Of a DNA stretch of 64,000 bases, positions 1 to 8,748 are shown piece by piece. Below the pieces are notes generated by a model. The model saw only the letters and a list, made by a program, of their open reading frames with translations. It had not been told where the DNA came from and did not search any database. This stretch comes from Chitinophaga oryzae. GTDB taxonomy: Bacteria; Bacteroidota; Bacteroidia; Chitinophagales; Chitinophagaceae. The stretch covers positions 3,348,001 through 3,412,000 of the forward strand of contig NZ_CP051204.2 in NCBI RefSeq assembly GCF_012516375.2, in the 5' to 3' direction. The position numbers and the translations under genes were made by a program. Position 1 is the first letter of the stretch, and each line of letters opens with the position of its first letter.

Positions 1-843
1 TATCCGCAGTACCGGGTGAACAGCAGCGATCAGCTGGGGCTGGTGCCGGTAGCTGGCGGCAGCGGTGGCCCGGTTTACCTGAGAGATGTGACCACTATGC
101 AGAAGACAACGTCGCCCGGAGAATACGACCGTATCAACCAGCAACGGTACATCACGATCACTGCCAATATTCATAAAAAAGACATGGGCGCGGCGGTAAA
201 AGCTGTGAAGGGCGCCATTGCCTCGCTGGGAGAGCTGCCGCAGGGCGTCAAAATTATGTTGCGGGGACAGGCGGACCTGCTTACGCAAACTATGAATGAG
301 CTGCAAGCCGGTTTGTTGATAGCCGTGGTAGTGATCTTTTTAATGCTGACCGTCAATTTCCAGTCATTCCGTTTATCGCTGGCGGTATTGTCCGTGGTCC
401 CGGCAGTTATTGCCGGCGCGCTGCTGCTGTTGTGGATCACGGGGCAGTCGCTCAACATACAGTCTTATATGGGTACTATCATGGCGGTAGGCGTGGCCGT
501 AGCCAATGCGATCCTGCTGATCACCAACGGGGAGTTGTACCGTAAGGAGGCCAGGGAGGGTTTTGCTGTCACGGGCGCGGGTAACCGTTTACGGCCTATT
601 TTAATGACCAGCCTCGCCATGATTGCCGGCATGGTGCCTATGGCGATCGGCTTCAGTGAAGGGGGCGATCAGACGGCGCCGCTGGGCATCGCCGTTATCG
701 GCGGACTGGTTTTCTCGACCCTCAGCACGCTCGTTTTCCTCCCGGCTATTTATGGCGGAATGATGGGCAGGAAAGCTTTTCACAGCCCCTCCTTACATCC
801 GGAAGATAAAGAAAGCAGGTACTATAAAACCAATCATGATTAA
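1..843 (+). CDS. RND efflux permease, C-terminal part (cut by window start)
   Basis: This is the last 280 residues of an inner-membrane RND pump subunit, open from the first base. The visible part has the end of a periplasmic porter domain (residues about 1-95) and then about five to six hydrophobic segments, including GVAVANAILLI, the equivalent of the AcrB segment around KNAILIVEF, and PILMTSLAMIAGMVPMA, a strongly conserved C-terminal RND signature. Proton-driven export with an adaptor and an outer-membrane channel is known for the family; the substrate cannot be read from this part. The stop overlaps the first possible start of the adaptor gene that follows, so the two are co-transcribed. 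The permease-before-adaptor order is less common than the reverse. The short hydrophilic tail is normal for the family. Confidence 0.9.
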   Translation, partial: YPQYRVNSSDQLGLVPVAGGSGGPVYLRDVTTMQKTTSPGEYDRINQQRYITITANIHKKDMGAAVKAVKGAIASLGELPQGVKIMLRGQADLLTQTMNELQAGLLIAVVVIFLMLTVNFQSFRLSLAVLSVVPAVIAGALLLLWITGQSLNIQSYMGTIMAVGVAVANAILLITNGELYRKEAREGFAVTGAGNRLRPILMTSLAMIAGMVPMAIGFSEGGDQTAPLGIAVIGGLVFSTLSTLVFLPAIYGGMMGRKAFHSPSLHPEDKESRYYKTNHD

Positions 844-868
844 ACAGATTTTCTATAAACATTATACC

Positions 869-1966
869 ATGAGATTTCCTTCTCCTATCATAGTGTCAGT
901 GTCAGCGGCGATCGTTTTGACGGCCTGTCAGCAGCAGCCGCGCGAAGAAGCTGCCACCAAAAAAGCAGGTAGCGATTCCGTGTCGGTTTTCCTGCTAAAG
1001 AAAGATACCGTTAACAAACAGGTGACTTTTCCTGCCGAGCTGATCCCGCTGGAACGGGCGGAGATGTTTGCCAAAGTAAGCGGATATGTCGGATCACTGA
1101 AAGTGGATATAGGCGATAAGGTGAGCAAGGGGCAGCTGCTGGCTGTGCTGGAAGCGCCCGAAGCGCAGGCCAATTATGCGCAGGCCAATGCAGATGTGCA
1201 GACCGCCCGTTCCCGTTATCTGGGCAGCCTGGATGCTTACCACCGGATTGTCAACGCTGCCAAAGTAGAAGGAACGGTGGCCGCCGGGGAGCTGGAGAAA
1301 GCCAGGAGCGCGATGATGGCCGACAGCGCCGCGCTGAACGCCGCGCGGTCCAGGACTACGGCCTATGGCCAGCTGAAAGACTACCTGATGATCCGTGCAC
1401 CATTCAGCGGTATTGTGACACAAAGGAATGTAGATCCCGGTACGCTGGTCAGCGCAGGAAACAGCAAGCCGCTGCTGGTAGTAGAGAACATCAGCACGCT
1501 TCGTTTGCGCGTTCCAGTTCCCGAAGCATACACCGCCGCCGGAACAGCCACGCCCACGATCGACTTTACCGTAGATGCCCGGCCGGATGTTACCTATCAG
1601 GCAAAGTTGTCCCGTAAGGCGGGTGTTATTAACCTCGCCAACAGAACGGAGACATGGGAGTTTCTTTTTCAGAACGATCAGCAGCAGCTTAAATCAGGGA
1701 TGTTTGCCAACGCCATATTAAAACTGGGCAGGCCTGCGCCCACTTTCCTGGTGCCGGCTTCCGCGGTGGCTACCAACCTCGAGAAACGTTTTGTCATCCG
1801 CCTGAACGGTGGTAAAGCGGAATGGGTGGATGTCCGCAACGGTATCAATCCGGGCGATAAAATGGAGATATTTGGCAGCCTCACCGCAGGTGATACCCTG
1901 CTGGTAAGGGCTACCGATGAAATTAAACCGGGGACGGCGCTGGTGCCAAAATTCCCCAAAAAGTAA
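869..1966 (+). CDS. RND efflux periplasmic adaptor (HlyD/MFP family) lipoprotein
   Basis: This is the membrane-fusion subunit linking the preceding permease to an outer-membrane channel. I start it at the ATG that gives a compact lipoprotein signal with lipobox LTAC. An in-frame ATG 33 bases upstream overlaps the permease stop (ATGATTAA) and is also possible, giving 376 rather than 365 residues. The chain shows the usual order: a biotinyl-lipoyl-like hairpin around KVSGYVGSLKVDIGDKVSKG, an alpha-helical hairpin rich in Ala, Gln and Glu, the returning lipoyl half (IRAPFSGIVTQRNVDPG), a beta-barrel and a membrane-proximal domain. No outer-membrane channel gene follows, so either the channel lies upstream of the window or a shared TolC-type protein is used. 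Confidence 0.9.
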   Translation: MRFPSPIIVSVSAAIVLTACQQQPREEAATKKAGSDSVSVFLLKKDTVNKQVTFPAELIPLERAEMFAKVSGYVGSLKVDIGDKVSKGQLLAVLEAPEAQANYAQANADVQTARSRYLGSLDAYHRIVNAAKVEGTVAAGELEKARSAMMADSAALNAARSRTTAYGQLKDYLMIRAPFSGIVTQRNVDPGTLVSAGNSKPLLVVENISTLRLRVPVPEAYTAAGTATPTIDFTVDARPDVTYQAKLSRKAGVINLANRTETWEFLFQNDQQQLKSGMFANAILKLGRPAPTFLVPASAVATNLEKRFVIRLNGGKAEWVDVRNGINPGDKMEIFGSLTAGDTLLVRATDEIKPGTALVPKFPKK

Positions 1967-2088
1967 TACAGGCCGTCCTGCATTCAGTGATCCCGCATTT
2001 GGATACAAACTATCAGGATTAGACTACAACCGCCTGGCTGCGCCTCCTGATATTTGCGGTAGATTTTCTAATTTTAATACTGAATTGC

Positions 2089-2811
2089 ATGAAGACGGTT
2101 CTGATCACCGGCGCCAATAAAGGCATCGGATTTGAAACAGCCAGGCAGCTGGCGCAGCAGGGCAACTTTGTTTATATCGGCAGCAGAGACATCGCTAACG
2201 GCCGGAAGGCGGCAGACACGCTGAAAGCTGCGGGCATCAATAATGTAGCGGCTATTCAGATAGATGTGACCGATATCGGTTCTATCAGGAGCGCAAAAGA
2301 AACATTGAGCGCACAAAGCGGCGTCCTGGACGTGCTGATCAACAACAGCGGCATTGCCGGCGAACAGCCGCAACAGTTGGCGGATGGCAGCATGGAAAAT
2401 CTGCGTCACCTGTTCGATACAAATTTCTTTGGCGCCGTACAGACCACACAGGTGCTGTTGCCCTTGCTGAAGCGGTCAGCAGCGCCGGCCATTATCAATG
2501 TGTCCAGCGAGGTTGGTTCTTTAACGATGCACTCCGCACCGGACAGACGTGCCAACTGGGGCAACTATTCAGCCTATGGCGCCACAAAGACCGCGCTGAA
2601 TGCGTTTACGGTGATACTGGCCAATGAGCTGCGCGCACAAAATATTACAGTCAACAGCGTTACGCCCGGCTATACTGCTACAGACCTGAATGCGTTCAAA
2701 GGTTTTAAAACAGTGGAAGAGGGGGCAAGGCCCATTGTGCAACTGGCCCTGTCAACCGACAGAAGGATCACCGGTAAGTTCTTCCAGGATGGCGGAGAGG
2801 TGCATTGGTAA
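2089..2811 (+). CDS. SDR family NAD(P)-dependent oxidoreductase
   Basis: This is a classical short-chain dehydrogenase/reductase of 240 residues, the usual family length. The N-terminal Rossmann motif is TGANKGIG at residues 7-14. It is followed by the NNSG version of the NNAG motif, a catalytic Ser in INVSSEVGS and the active-site pair in YSAYGATK. The protein is cytosolic and probably uses NADPH, because SRD follows the second strand. The substrate is unknown; SDRs of this type often reduce carbonyls of small aldehydes or ketones. The ATG directly follows an AT-rich leader of about 120 bases that holds no other gene. An AraC regulator begins 20 bases downstream on the same strand, so the pair probably forms one operon. 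Confidence 0.9.
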   Translation: MKTVLITGANKGIGFETARQLAQQGNFVYIGSRDIANGRKAADTLKAAGINNVAAIQIDVTDIGSIRSAKETLSAQSGVLDVLINNSGIAGEQPQQLADGSMENLRHLFDTNFFGAVQTTQVLLPLLKRSAAPAIINVSSEVGSLTMHSAPDRRANWGNYSAYGATKTALNAFTVILANELRAQNITVNSVTPGYTATDLNAFKGFKTVEEGARPIVQLALSTDRRITGKFFQDGGEVHW

Positions 2812-2831
2812 CCGTTATAAAAAACTGGCAC

Positions 2832-3743
2832 ATGACAAACAATAATATCCGGCGGATAAGAACGCTCAGCGAGTATCATCGTACCCGTAGCCTGCCGGCC
2901 CCGGAACATCCGCTGATAAGCCTGATAGACTACCGTCTGATCAGGCATACCCGCGAGTTCAACGACATCGCCTGGGTATATGACTTTTACATGATCGCCA
3001 TGAAAAAAGGACTGGATGCCAAATTGAAATATGGCCAGCTGCAGTACGATTTTGATGAGGGCACCATGTTCTTTATAGCACCCGGACAGGTATTTCAGAT
3101 AGAAGTCGTACAGGACGCACCCGGTAAATCCGGCTGGATGCTGCTGATACATCCCGATTTCTTCCGCAACCGGCCGTTGGCTCAAGACATCAAAAAATAT
3201 AAATACTTCGGGTATTCTGTCCGGGAAGCGCTGTTTCTTTCTGAAAAGGAAGAAGCAGTGCTCACCGGCATCGTTCAGAATATCCGCCAGGAATACCAGG
3301 GCAACATCGATAAGTTCAGCCAGCAGATCATTATCTCCCAGATTGAAGCGCTGCTTAATTATGCAGAGCGGTTCTACCAGCGGCAGTTCCTGACCCGGGA
3401 AGTTGCCAACCACCAGGTACTGGAAAAGCTGGAAACGTTGCTGGATGAATATTTTGAGCATACGCATAAAGAAGGCCTGCCTACGGTCAACTACCTCGCA
3501 GGGCAGCTGAACCTGACGCCCGATTATCTCAGCTCGCTGCTGAAAGTAGCCACAGGACTAAATACTCAGCAACATATCCATGAAAAACTTATCGAGAAGG
3601 CCAAGGACAAGCTGATCGGGACTACCTTGACCGTCAGCGAAATCGCCTATGAGCTTGGGTTTGAACACTCACAATCTTTCAGTAAACTTTTTAAGGCCAA
3701 GACGAATCTTTCTCCGCTGGCGTTCCGGCAGTCGTTAAAGTGA
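2832..3743 (+). CDS. AraC family transcriptional regulator
   Basis: This is a 303-residue regulator with an N-terminal ligand/cupin-like half (GTMFFIAPGQVFQIE) and a C-terminal double helix-turn-helix domain of AraC type. The domain runs from about residue 215 to the end, with LAGQLNLTPDYLSSLLK as the first and IAYELGFEHSQSFSKLFK as the second HTH, ending in the usual PLAFR. I use the ATG at MTNNNIRR; a longer reading of nine codons starts at GTG and overlaps the SDR stop. It may control the SDR gene in front of it or the iron-uptake genes about 140 bases downstream. The sequence does not decide between these. Confidence 0.88.
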   Translation: MTNNNIRRIRTLSEYHRTRSLPAPEHPLISLIDYRLIRHTREFNDIAWVYDFYMIAMKKGLDAKLKYGQLQYDFDEGTMFFIAPGQVFQIEVVQDAPGKSGWMLLIHPDFFRNRPLAQDIKKYKYFGYSVREALFLSEKEEAVLTGIVQNIRQEYQGNIDKFSQQIIISQIEALLNYAERFYQRQFLTREVANHQVLEKLETLLDEYFEHTHKEGLPTVNYLAGQLNLTPDYLSSLLKVATGLNTQQHIHEKLIEKAKDKLIGTTLTVSEIAYELGFEHSQSFSKLFKAKTNLSPLAFRQSLK

Positions 3744-3884
3744 ACAATGCTGCACTTGAAAAAAATCACGGGTAGGACATACGACCTATTTTTTCGGATT
3801 TGATAAAACTTTTTCCGCATCGGATCTGATGGCCCATTTGCGTTGAACGACCTTTGCTGCTCAAATCATGTAGCAGCGATAATC

Positions 3885-6254
3885 ATGCGTCATCTATCCA
3901 ACCATTTTGTTTTTACTGTATTTTTTATGCTGATGGCGATATCAGCAAATGCCCAACAGACGGGCGCTATCACGGGTTCTGTGCTTTCGGCCGCGGGTCA
4001 GCCGCTGAGCGACGTTGCCGTTACGCTGAAGGGTACCAACAAGGGCGCCTATACGAAAAAAGATGGAAGTTATCTTGTAGATCAGGTGCCTGCCGGCTCC
4101 TATACCATCGTAGCCAGCCTGCTGGGATATACGCGCCAGGAACAGGCTGTCACCGTGACTGCCGGCAAAACAATCACTTTCCGTTTTACACTGGCAGAAG
4201 AAAGCCTCTCCCGCGAAGGGGTGACCGTGACCGGCAAGAGCCAGAGCCGCCAGCTGAAAGAAAGCGGTTATGCGGTGAACGCCATCGACACCAAACGTTT
4301 TGCCAATACCACTTCGGACATCAACAGTGTGCTGAACAGGACGACCGGCGTGAAAGTCCGCGAGCAGGGCGGTATGGGCTCCGAGTTCAACTTTTCGATC
4401 AACGGCCTCTCCGGCAGGGCGGTGCGGTTCTTTATCGACGGGATACCGATGGAGGTCATGGGTTCGTCCATGACGCTCAATAATATTCCGGTCAACCTCG
4501 CCGAGCGGGTGGAGATCTATAAAGGCGTATTGCCGGTGTCCCTTGGCGCCGATGCGCTCGGAGGAGCAGTTAACCTGGTCACCAATCAGAACATTAAAAA
4601 CTACCTCGACGCCAGCTATAGCTTTGGCTCCTTCAATACGCACAGGGCCGCCGTAACGGGACAGGTGACCGGCAAATCCGGTATCGTGGCCCGCGTAAGC
4701 GCGTTCCTGAACTATTCAGACAACAACTACATCATGAAAGCGATGGAGCTGTGGGACGAAGACAAACAACTCTACGTGAAAAGAGATGTGCGCCGTTTCC
4801 ACGACCAGTACCGCTCTTATATGACACAGGCGGAAGTGGGAGTGATGCATAAAAAATGGGCGGACGCCTTCTTTGTCGGTGCAGGCTTCTCCGCCACCGA
4901 CCGCGAAATACAGACCGGCAGCAACCAGGACAACGTATATGGCGCCGCCATGCAGAACGGCCACGCTTTCAACACCACGCTGCGTTACCGCAAAGACCAT
5001 CTCTTCACCGAAGGGCTCAACCTGAGCGTGTTTGCAGCGCATACAGAAGATAAGTATACCATCACCGATACTACCGCGTACCGCTATTTTTGGGACGGCT
5101 CCCGCGTGCCCGGCAACCAGGCCGAAATGGGACCCATCAAACAGCGGACGCATATCAGCCGCCCCAGGAACTTCGCCCGCGCTAACTTCAGCTATATGCT
5201 GAACCCAATGCACGGTTTCAACCTCAACTATACTTTCGACCAGGTAACCAATAAGAATTATAACGAACTGCTGACCGATAAAGACCATAATCCGGGCAGG
5301 ATCGGGAAACACATGGTAGGGCTGGGATATCAGCAAACTTTGCTGGACAGCAGGCTTACCAACACCTTCTTCGGTAAATGGTATGGTATGCAACTGCAGC
5401 AGCCGGAAATGCTTTCCGGCAACGGTACTTATGTTGCTGCCTCAGGTTTCAAATCTTACTTTGGATATGGCCTTGCCAGCCGTTTCAACATCCTGCCGGT
5501 ACTGGGCGTAAAAGCCTCCTATGAAAAAGCTTACCGCCTGCAGGAAGTAGGAGAGTTGTTCGGCAACGGCTATGATCAGATCGGCAATGCCAACCTGAAA
5601 CCGGAATCCAGCAACAACGTGAATGCCGGTGCTTTCCTGACGCTGAAGAAAGGACAGCACCGCTTCTATGCAGAAGGCAACTGGTACTTCCGCGATGCGG
5701 CCGACTTCATCTACGCCGTGGTATATCAATCCAATTCCAGGGTAAGCCGCTATGAAAATACTTCCAAAGTACAGATCAACGGCGTCGAAGGGGAAATACA
5801 ATACGACTTCCGCGATATTTTTCATACTACCGTGAACGTTAGTTACCAGCAGGCGCTGAATAACACGAAGTATGCTCCCGGTACCAACGGCGGTACGGTA
5901 GAAGCTACCTATCGCAACAAGATCCCCAACCAGCCCTGGCTGTTTGGTAACGCGCTGGCCAGCCTTGGCAGGAATAACCTGCTGGGTAAAGACACGCGGC
6001 TGCAGCTCAACTGGGACATGCAGTACGTGCACTGGTTTTACCTGACCTGGGAAGCTTACGGCGCCGCCGCTACGAAAAACAGGGTACCCAACCAGTACAT
6101 CCAAAACCTGGGTCTTACCTACTCGCTGCAAAACGGTAAATACAACATCTCCGCCGAATGCAGGAACTTCACCGACCAGCGGGCGTACGACAATTTCCGC
6201 CTGCAGAAGCCGGGCAGGGCCTATTATGTGAAACTGCGGTACTTCATTAAATAA
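3885..6254 (+). CDS. TonB-dependent outer-membrane receptor (XusA-like position)
   Basis: This is a 789-residue outer-membrane transporter. The ATG chosen gives a clear signal peptide ending in ANAQ; an upstream in-frame TTG would add a poor N-terminus. Domains in order are a CarboxypepD_reg-like beta-sandwich (about 25-110), a TonB plug (about 125-245, with NGLSGRAVRFFIDGIPME and LGADALGGAVNLVT) and a 22-strand barrel ending in YYVKLRYFIK with aromatic strand ends. It imports a ligand using TonB energy. It is followed within 20 bases by a DUF4374 lipoprotein and then by a PepSY membrane protein. That is the order of xusA-xusB-xusC of Bacteroides, which take up iron bound to foreign siderophores. 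A ferric siderophore is thus the likely ligand, inferred from context. Confidence 0.9.
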   Translation: MRHLSNHFVFTVFFMLMAISANAQQTGAITGSVLSAAGQPLSDVAVTLKGTNKGAYTKKDGSYLVDQVPAGSYTIVASLLGYTRQEQAVTVTAGKTITFRFTLAEESLSREGVTVTGKSQSRQLKESGYAVNAIDTKRFANTTSDINSVLNRTTGVKVREQGGMGSEFNFSINGLSGRAVRFFIDGIPMEVMGSSMTLNNIPVNLAERVEIYKGVLPVSLGADALGGAVNLVTNQNIKNYLDASYSFGSFNTHRAAVTGQVTGKSGIVARVSAFLNYSDNNYIMKAMELWDEDKQLYVKRDVRRFHDQYRSYMTQAEVGVMHKKWADAFFVGAGFSATDREIQTGSNQDNVYGAAMQNGHAFNTTLRYRKDHLFTEGLNLSVFAAHTEDKYTITDTTAYRYFWDGSRVPGNQAEMGPIKQRTHISRPRNFARANFSYMLNPMHGFNLNYTFDQVTNKNYNELLTDKDHNPGRIGKHMVGLGYQQTLLDSRLTNTFFGKWYGMQLQQPEMLSGNGTYVAASGFKSYFGYGLASRFNILPVLGVKASYEKAYRLQEVGELFGNGYDQIGNANLKPESSNNVNAGAFLTLKKGQHRFYAEGNWYFRDAADFIYAVVYQSNSRVSRYENTSKVQINGVEGEIQYDFRDIFHTTVNVSYQQALNNTKYAPGTNGGTVEATYRNKIPNQPWLFGNALASLGRNNLLGKDTRLQLNWDMQYVHWFYLTWEAYGAAATKNRVPNQYIQNLGLTYSLQNGKYNISAECRNFTDQRAYDNFRLQKPGRAYYVKLRYFIK

Positions 6255-6272
6255 TCATCAGCTTATTATATC

Positions 6273-7493
6273 ATGTCCATTCTTACCAGAAAATTATTTT
6301 GTGCAGCGGCGTTATTATCTGTTCTGACAGGTTTCAGCGCCTGCGAAAAGTATGACGACGACACCGTTGCCGGCAACCCCGGCAACGGTTCCGACAACTA
6401 TGCCATATGGATGCAGCTGGGCTCCTGGCCTAATACCACCCAATACGTGGTAGGTGCTTCCTCGCTCACCTCCGGCGCCGTAAGCCTGAAAGGCAACGGC
6501 GTGGAAGTGACGTCCAAAGCAGACTATGGTATTATCCCGCATAAAGGCTACTACTATTACCCCAGCACCAGCTCTACTAACGGCCGTTTATCAAAATACT
6601 CGCTGAAAGACAATCAGCTGACTACTATCAAAGAGGTGCCATTTACTTATCAGACAGGTGTCAGCAGCTATACCTGGGTAGACGACGCCACGCTGGTGCT
6701 GATGGGCACCAACGGCCGGGGCAGCAAGCTGCTCTGCTCTGTGGTGGACGCCAATACCCTCGCCATAAAAAATATGGAGCTCCCGGTAAATCCCGTTCCT
6801 GCTGGTTATGCCGGCATGATGTCCCGCAGCCTGGACTATATCAACGGTAAACTCTTCCTGGGTCTGGTGTATACGGCCGACTGGCCCGCGCCGGCTTACC
6901 CCAAAGCCATCGTGGCGATTTTTGATTACCCTTCCATGAAACTGGTAGCGCAACTGGAAGATGGCCGCTCTGTAGGCATGGGACAGGCCAATATGTGGAT
7001 GTCCGGCACAGCGCTGGACAATAACGGCGATTACTATCTGCTTTCCTCACCAGGCTGGCTGTCGTCTTCCCTGCCGTCGGCGGTGTATAAAATATCCGCC
7101 GGCCAGCAGCAATTTGACGCCTCCTACTTCTATAATATGAACCAGGCGCTGGGAGGCCCCGCCTTCTCTATGTACGGCATCGGCAACGGCCGCGCCATCG
7201 TTAAATACAAAGCCGCAGGGGAAGCCAACACCGATGAAGGCCATATCTACGGCTATGCCATCGTAGACCTGGTACGCGCGACGGTAGTGCGTAAACTCAC
7301 GGAACTGCCGCTGGACAAGGGAGAGTCGCTGCAAACCGTGATGGTGGAAGGCAATAATGCCTATATCATGGTCAACGCTGAATCCGGAAAAGATTATGTC
7401 TGGATTTATGACATCGCCAATGGCACCATCAACACCGGACTGGAAATAGCAGGCGGTTACGACTACCTGTTGCGCATAGACAAACTGAAGTAA
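6273..7493 (+). CDS. DUF4374 domain lipoprotein (XusB-like)
   Basis: This is a 406-residue protein with a lipoprotein signal peptide and lipobox FSAC, so the mature protein starts at Cys24 and sits on the outer membrane or cell surface. The rest is beta-rich with repeating WVDDATLVLMG-like and TVMVEGNNAYIMV-like blades, as expected for the propeller of DUF4374 proteins. In Bacteroides the DUF4374 protein XusB binds ferric enterobactin at the surface and passes it to the receptor XusA. The same role is inferred here because the gene sits 18 bases behind a TonB receptor and before a PepSY protein. A perfect hairpin just behind the stop could lower expression of the last gene. Confidence 0.85.
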   Translation: MSILTRKLFCAAALLSVLTGFSACEKYDDDTVAGNPGNGSDNYAIWMQLGSWPNTTQYVVGASSLTSGAVSLKGNGVEVTSKADYGIIPHKGYYYYPSTSSTNGRLSKYSLKDNQLTTIKEVPFTYQTGVSSYTWVDDATLVLMGTNGRGSKLLCSVVDANTLAIKNMELPVNPVPAGYAGMMSRSLDYINGKLFLGLVYTADWPAPAYPKAIVAIFDYPSMKLVAQLEDGRSVGMGQANMWMSGTALDNNGDYYLLSSPGWLSSSLPSAVYKISAGQQQFDASYFYNMNQALGGPAFSMYGIGNGRAIVKYKAAGEANTDEGHIYGYAIVDLVRATVVRKLTELPLDKGESLQTVMVEGNNAYIMVNAESGKDYVWIYDIANGTINTGLEIAGGYDYLLRIDKLK

Positions 7494-7510
7494 CTACCAA
7501 CCGTTAACCA

Positions 7511-7541
7511 CAATACTTTCCCGCTTGCCGGGAAAGTATTG
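7511..7541 (+). terminator. Hairpin between DUF4374 and PepSY genes
   Basis: A perfect 12-base-pair stem, CAATACTTTCCC with GGGAAAGTATTG, encloses a seven-base loop and is followed by TCTTTTG. The stem and short T tract fit an intrinsic or partial terminator. It lies 17 bases behind the DUF4374 stop and 16 bases before the PepSY start, so it may attenuate rather than end the transcript. Confidence 0.65.
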
Positions 7542-7557
7542 TCTTTTGTACTGTATC

Positions 7558-8697
7558 ATGAAATTTTCAAAGATCAACGCATGGTTGCACCTGTGGCTTG
7601 GGCTCATATCGGGAATCATCGTTTTTATCGTTTCCATCACAGGTTGTATACTGGTGTTTGAACATGATCTCAAAGACCTGCTGTATCCCTACCGAAAGGC
7701 AGCCATCACCAATAACGGCGCCATGTTGCCGCCTTCCGCACTGATCTCCGCAGCAGAAAAAGCGATGGGCGGGCTGCGCGCAAGGTCCATCGAATACCGT
7801 CTGCCGGGCAAGACCACGCAGGTCAACTTCCGGTCTGATTCTATCGTTTACGTGGACCCCTATACGGCGGAAGTGGCGGCGGTGGTGGACCATGAAGATT
7901 TTTTTCATGAAGTGGAAGAAGGGCACGTCAATCTGTGGCTGCCCCGCAAAATCGGCTCCCGTATCGTGGTGTATGCCACGCTTGTCTTCACTGTTTTGCT
8001 GATTACCGGCATGGTACTGTGGTGGCCCAAAAAGTGGAACCGGCATAACATCCGCAATGCCTTTGCCATTTTATGGAAGGGGAAATTCAAAAGAGTCAAT
8101 TACGATCTGCATAACGTGCTGGGCTTTTATACGCTGCCGGTAGCGCTGCTCATCGCTTATTCGGGCTTGTACATGGGCTTCGGCTGGCTGTCCCGTTCTG
8201 TGTATACGGTGGCTTCCGGCGGAAAGTCTATGCCGGCCTACTACGAACCGCCTTCTGATACCACGATGGCGGCTGCCGGTTCCCGGTGGGCGGTGCTGGA
8301 CGGTATCTGGCGGCAATGTGTAAACGAACTGGCCGATAAAAAGAGCCCTGCTGTGCTTATTGGCATGCCTCCGGAGAAGGATGCTTCCGTGTACGCCTAT
8401 ACGAATATGGAGGGCGCTTATTACCAGGCGCACTACTTTGATCAGTATACCGGCAAAAAACTGCAGGGCGGTGGCGTAGATGTAATGCCTTTCAGTGAGG
8501 CCAACGGGGGCGATAAACTGCGGCGGTTAAATTATTCGCTGCATGTAGGGTCTATCTGGGGTATTCCGAGTAAGATACTGTTTTTCCTGGGCTCGTTGGT
8601 AGCGGCCAGCTTGCCGGTCACCGGTTTTTATATCTGGTGGGGAAAGAAGAAGAAAAAAAAGAAACCAGCCGTGAACAGGCAGCAACAAACCGCCTGA
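7558..8697 (+). CDS. PepSY-associated membrane protein (XusC-like)
   Basis: This is a 379-residue inner-membrane protein starting MKFSKINAWLHLWLGLISG, the typical beginning of PepSY-associated transmembrane proteins (PepSY_TM). There are four hydrophobic segments: about residues 10-32, 135-157, 190-210 and 335-355. Two large periplasmic loops lie between them, and there is a Lys-rich cytosolic tail (KKKKKKKP). An upstream in-frame TTG is a less likely start, since it lies inside the preceding hairpin. Proteins of this family follow siderophore receptors and are thought to reduce or release siderophore-bound iron in the periplasm or inner membrane. XusC is the Bacteroides example. Histidines in the first helix (WLHLWLG) and after it (FEHDL) could bind haem, but this is inference. 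Confidence 0.85.
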   Translation: MKFSKINAWLHLWLGLISGIIVFIVSITGCILVFEHDLKDLLYPYRKAAITNNGAMLPPSALISAAEKAMGGLRARSIEYRLPGKTTQVNFRSDSIVYVDPYTAEVAAVVDHEDFFHEVEEGHVNLWLPRKIGSRIVVYATLVFTVLLITGMVLWWPKKWNRHNIRNAFAILWKGKFKRVNYDLHNVLGFYTLPVALLIAYSGLYMGFGWLSRSVYTVASGGKSMPAYYEPPSDTTMAAAGSRWAVLDGIWRQCVNELADKKSPAVLIGMPPEKDASVYAYTNMEGAYYQAHYFDQYTGKKLQGGGVDVMPFSEANGGDKLRRLNYSLHVGSIWGIPSKILFFLGSLVAASLPVTGFYIWWGKKKKKKKPAVNRQQQTA

Positions 8698-8705
8698 TGT
8701 TATAA

Positions 8706-8736
8706 CTGTTTGGCGGGATACGTTCCCGCCAAACAG
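8706..8736 (+). terminator. Intrinsic terminator between convergent genes
   Basis: A perfect 13-base-pair stem, CTGTTTGGCGGGA with TCCCGCCAAACAG, has a five-base loop and is followed on the plus strand by CTGTTGTTTTG. It sits between the stop codons of the plus-strand PepSY gene and the minus-strand barrel gene, so it can serve both directions. Confidence 0.75.
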
Positions 8737-8748
8737 CTGTTGTTTTGA

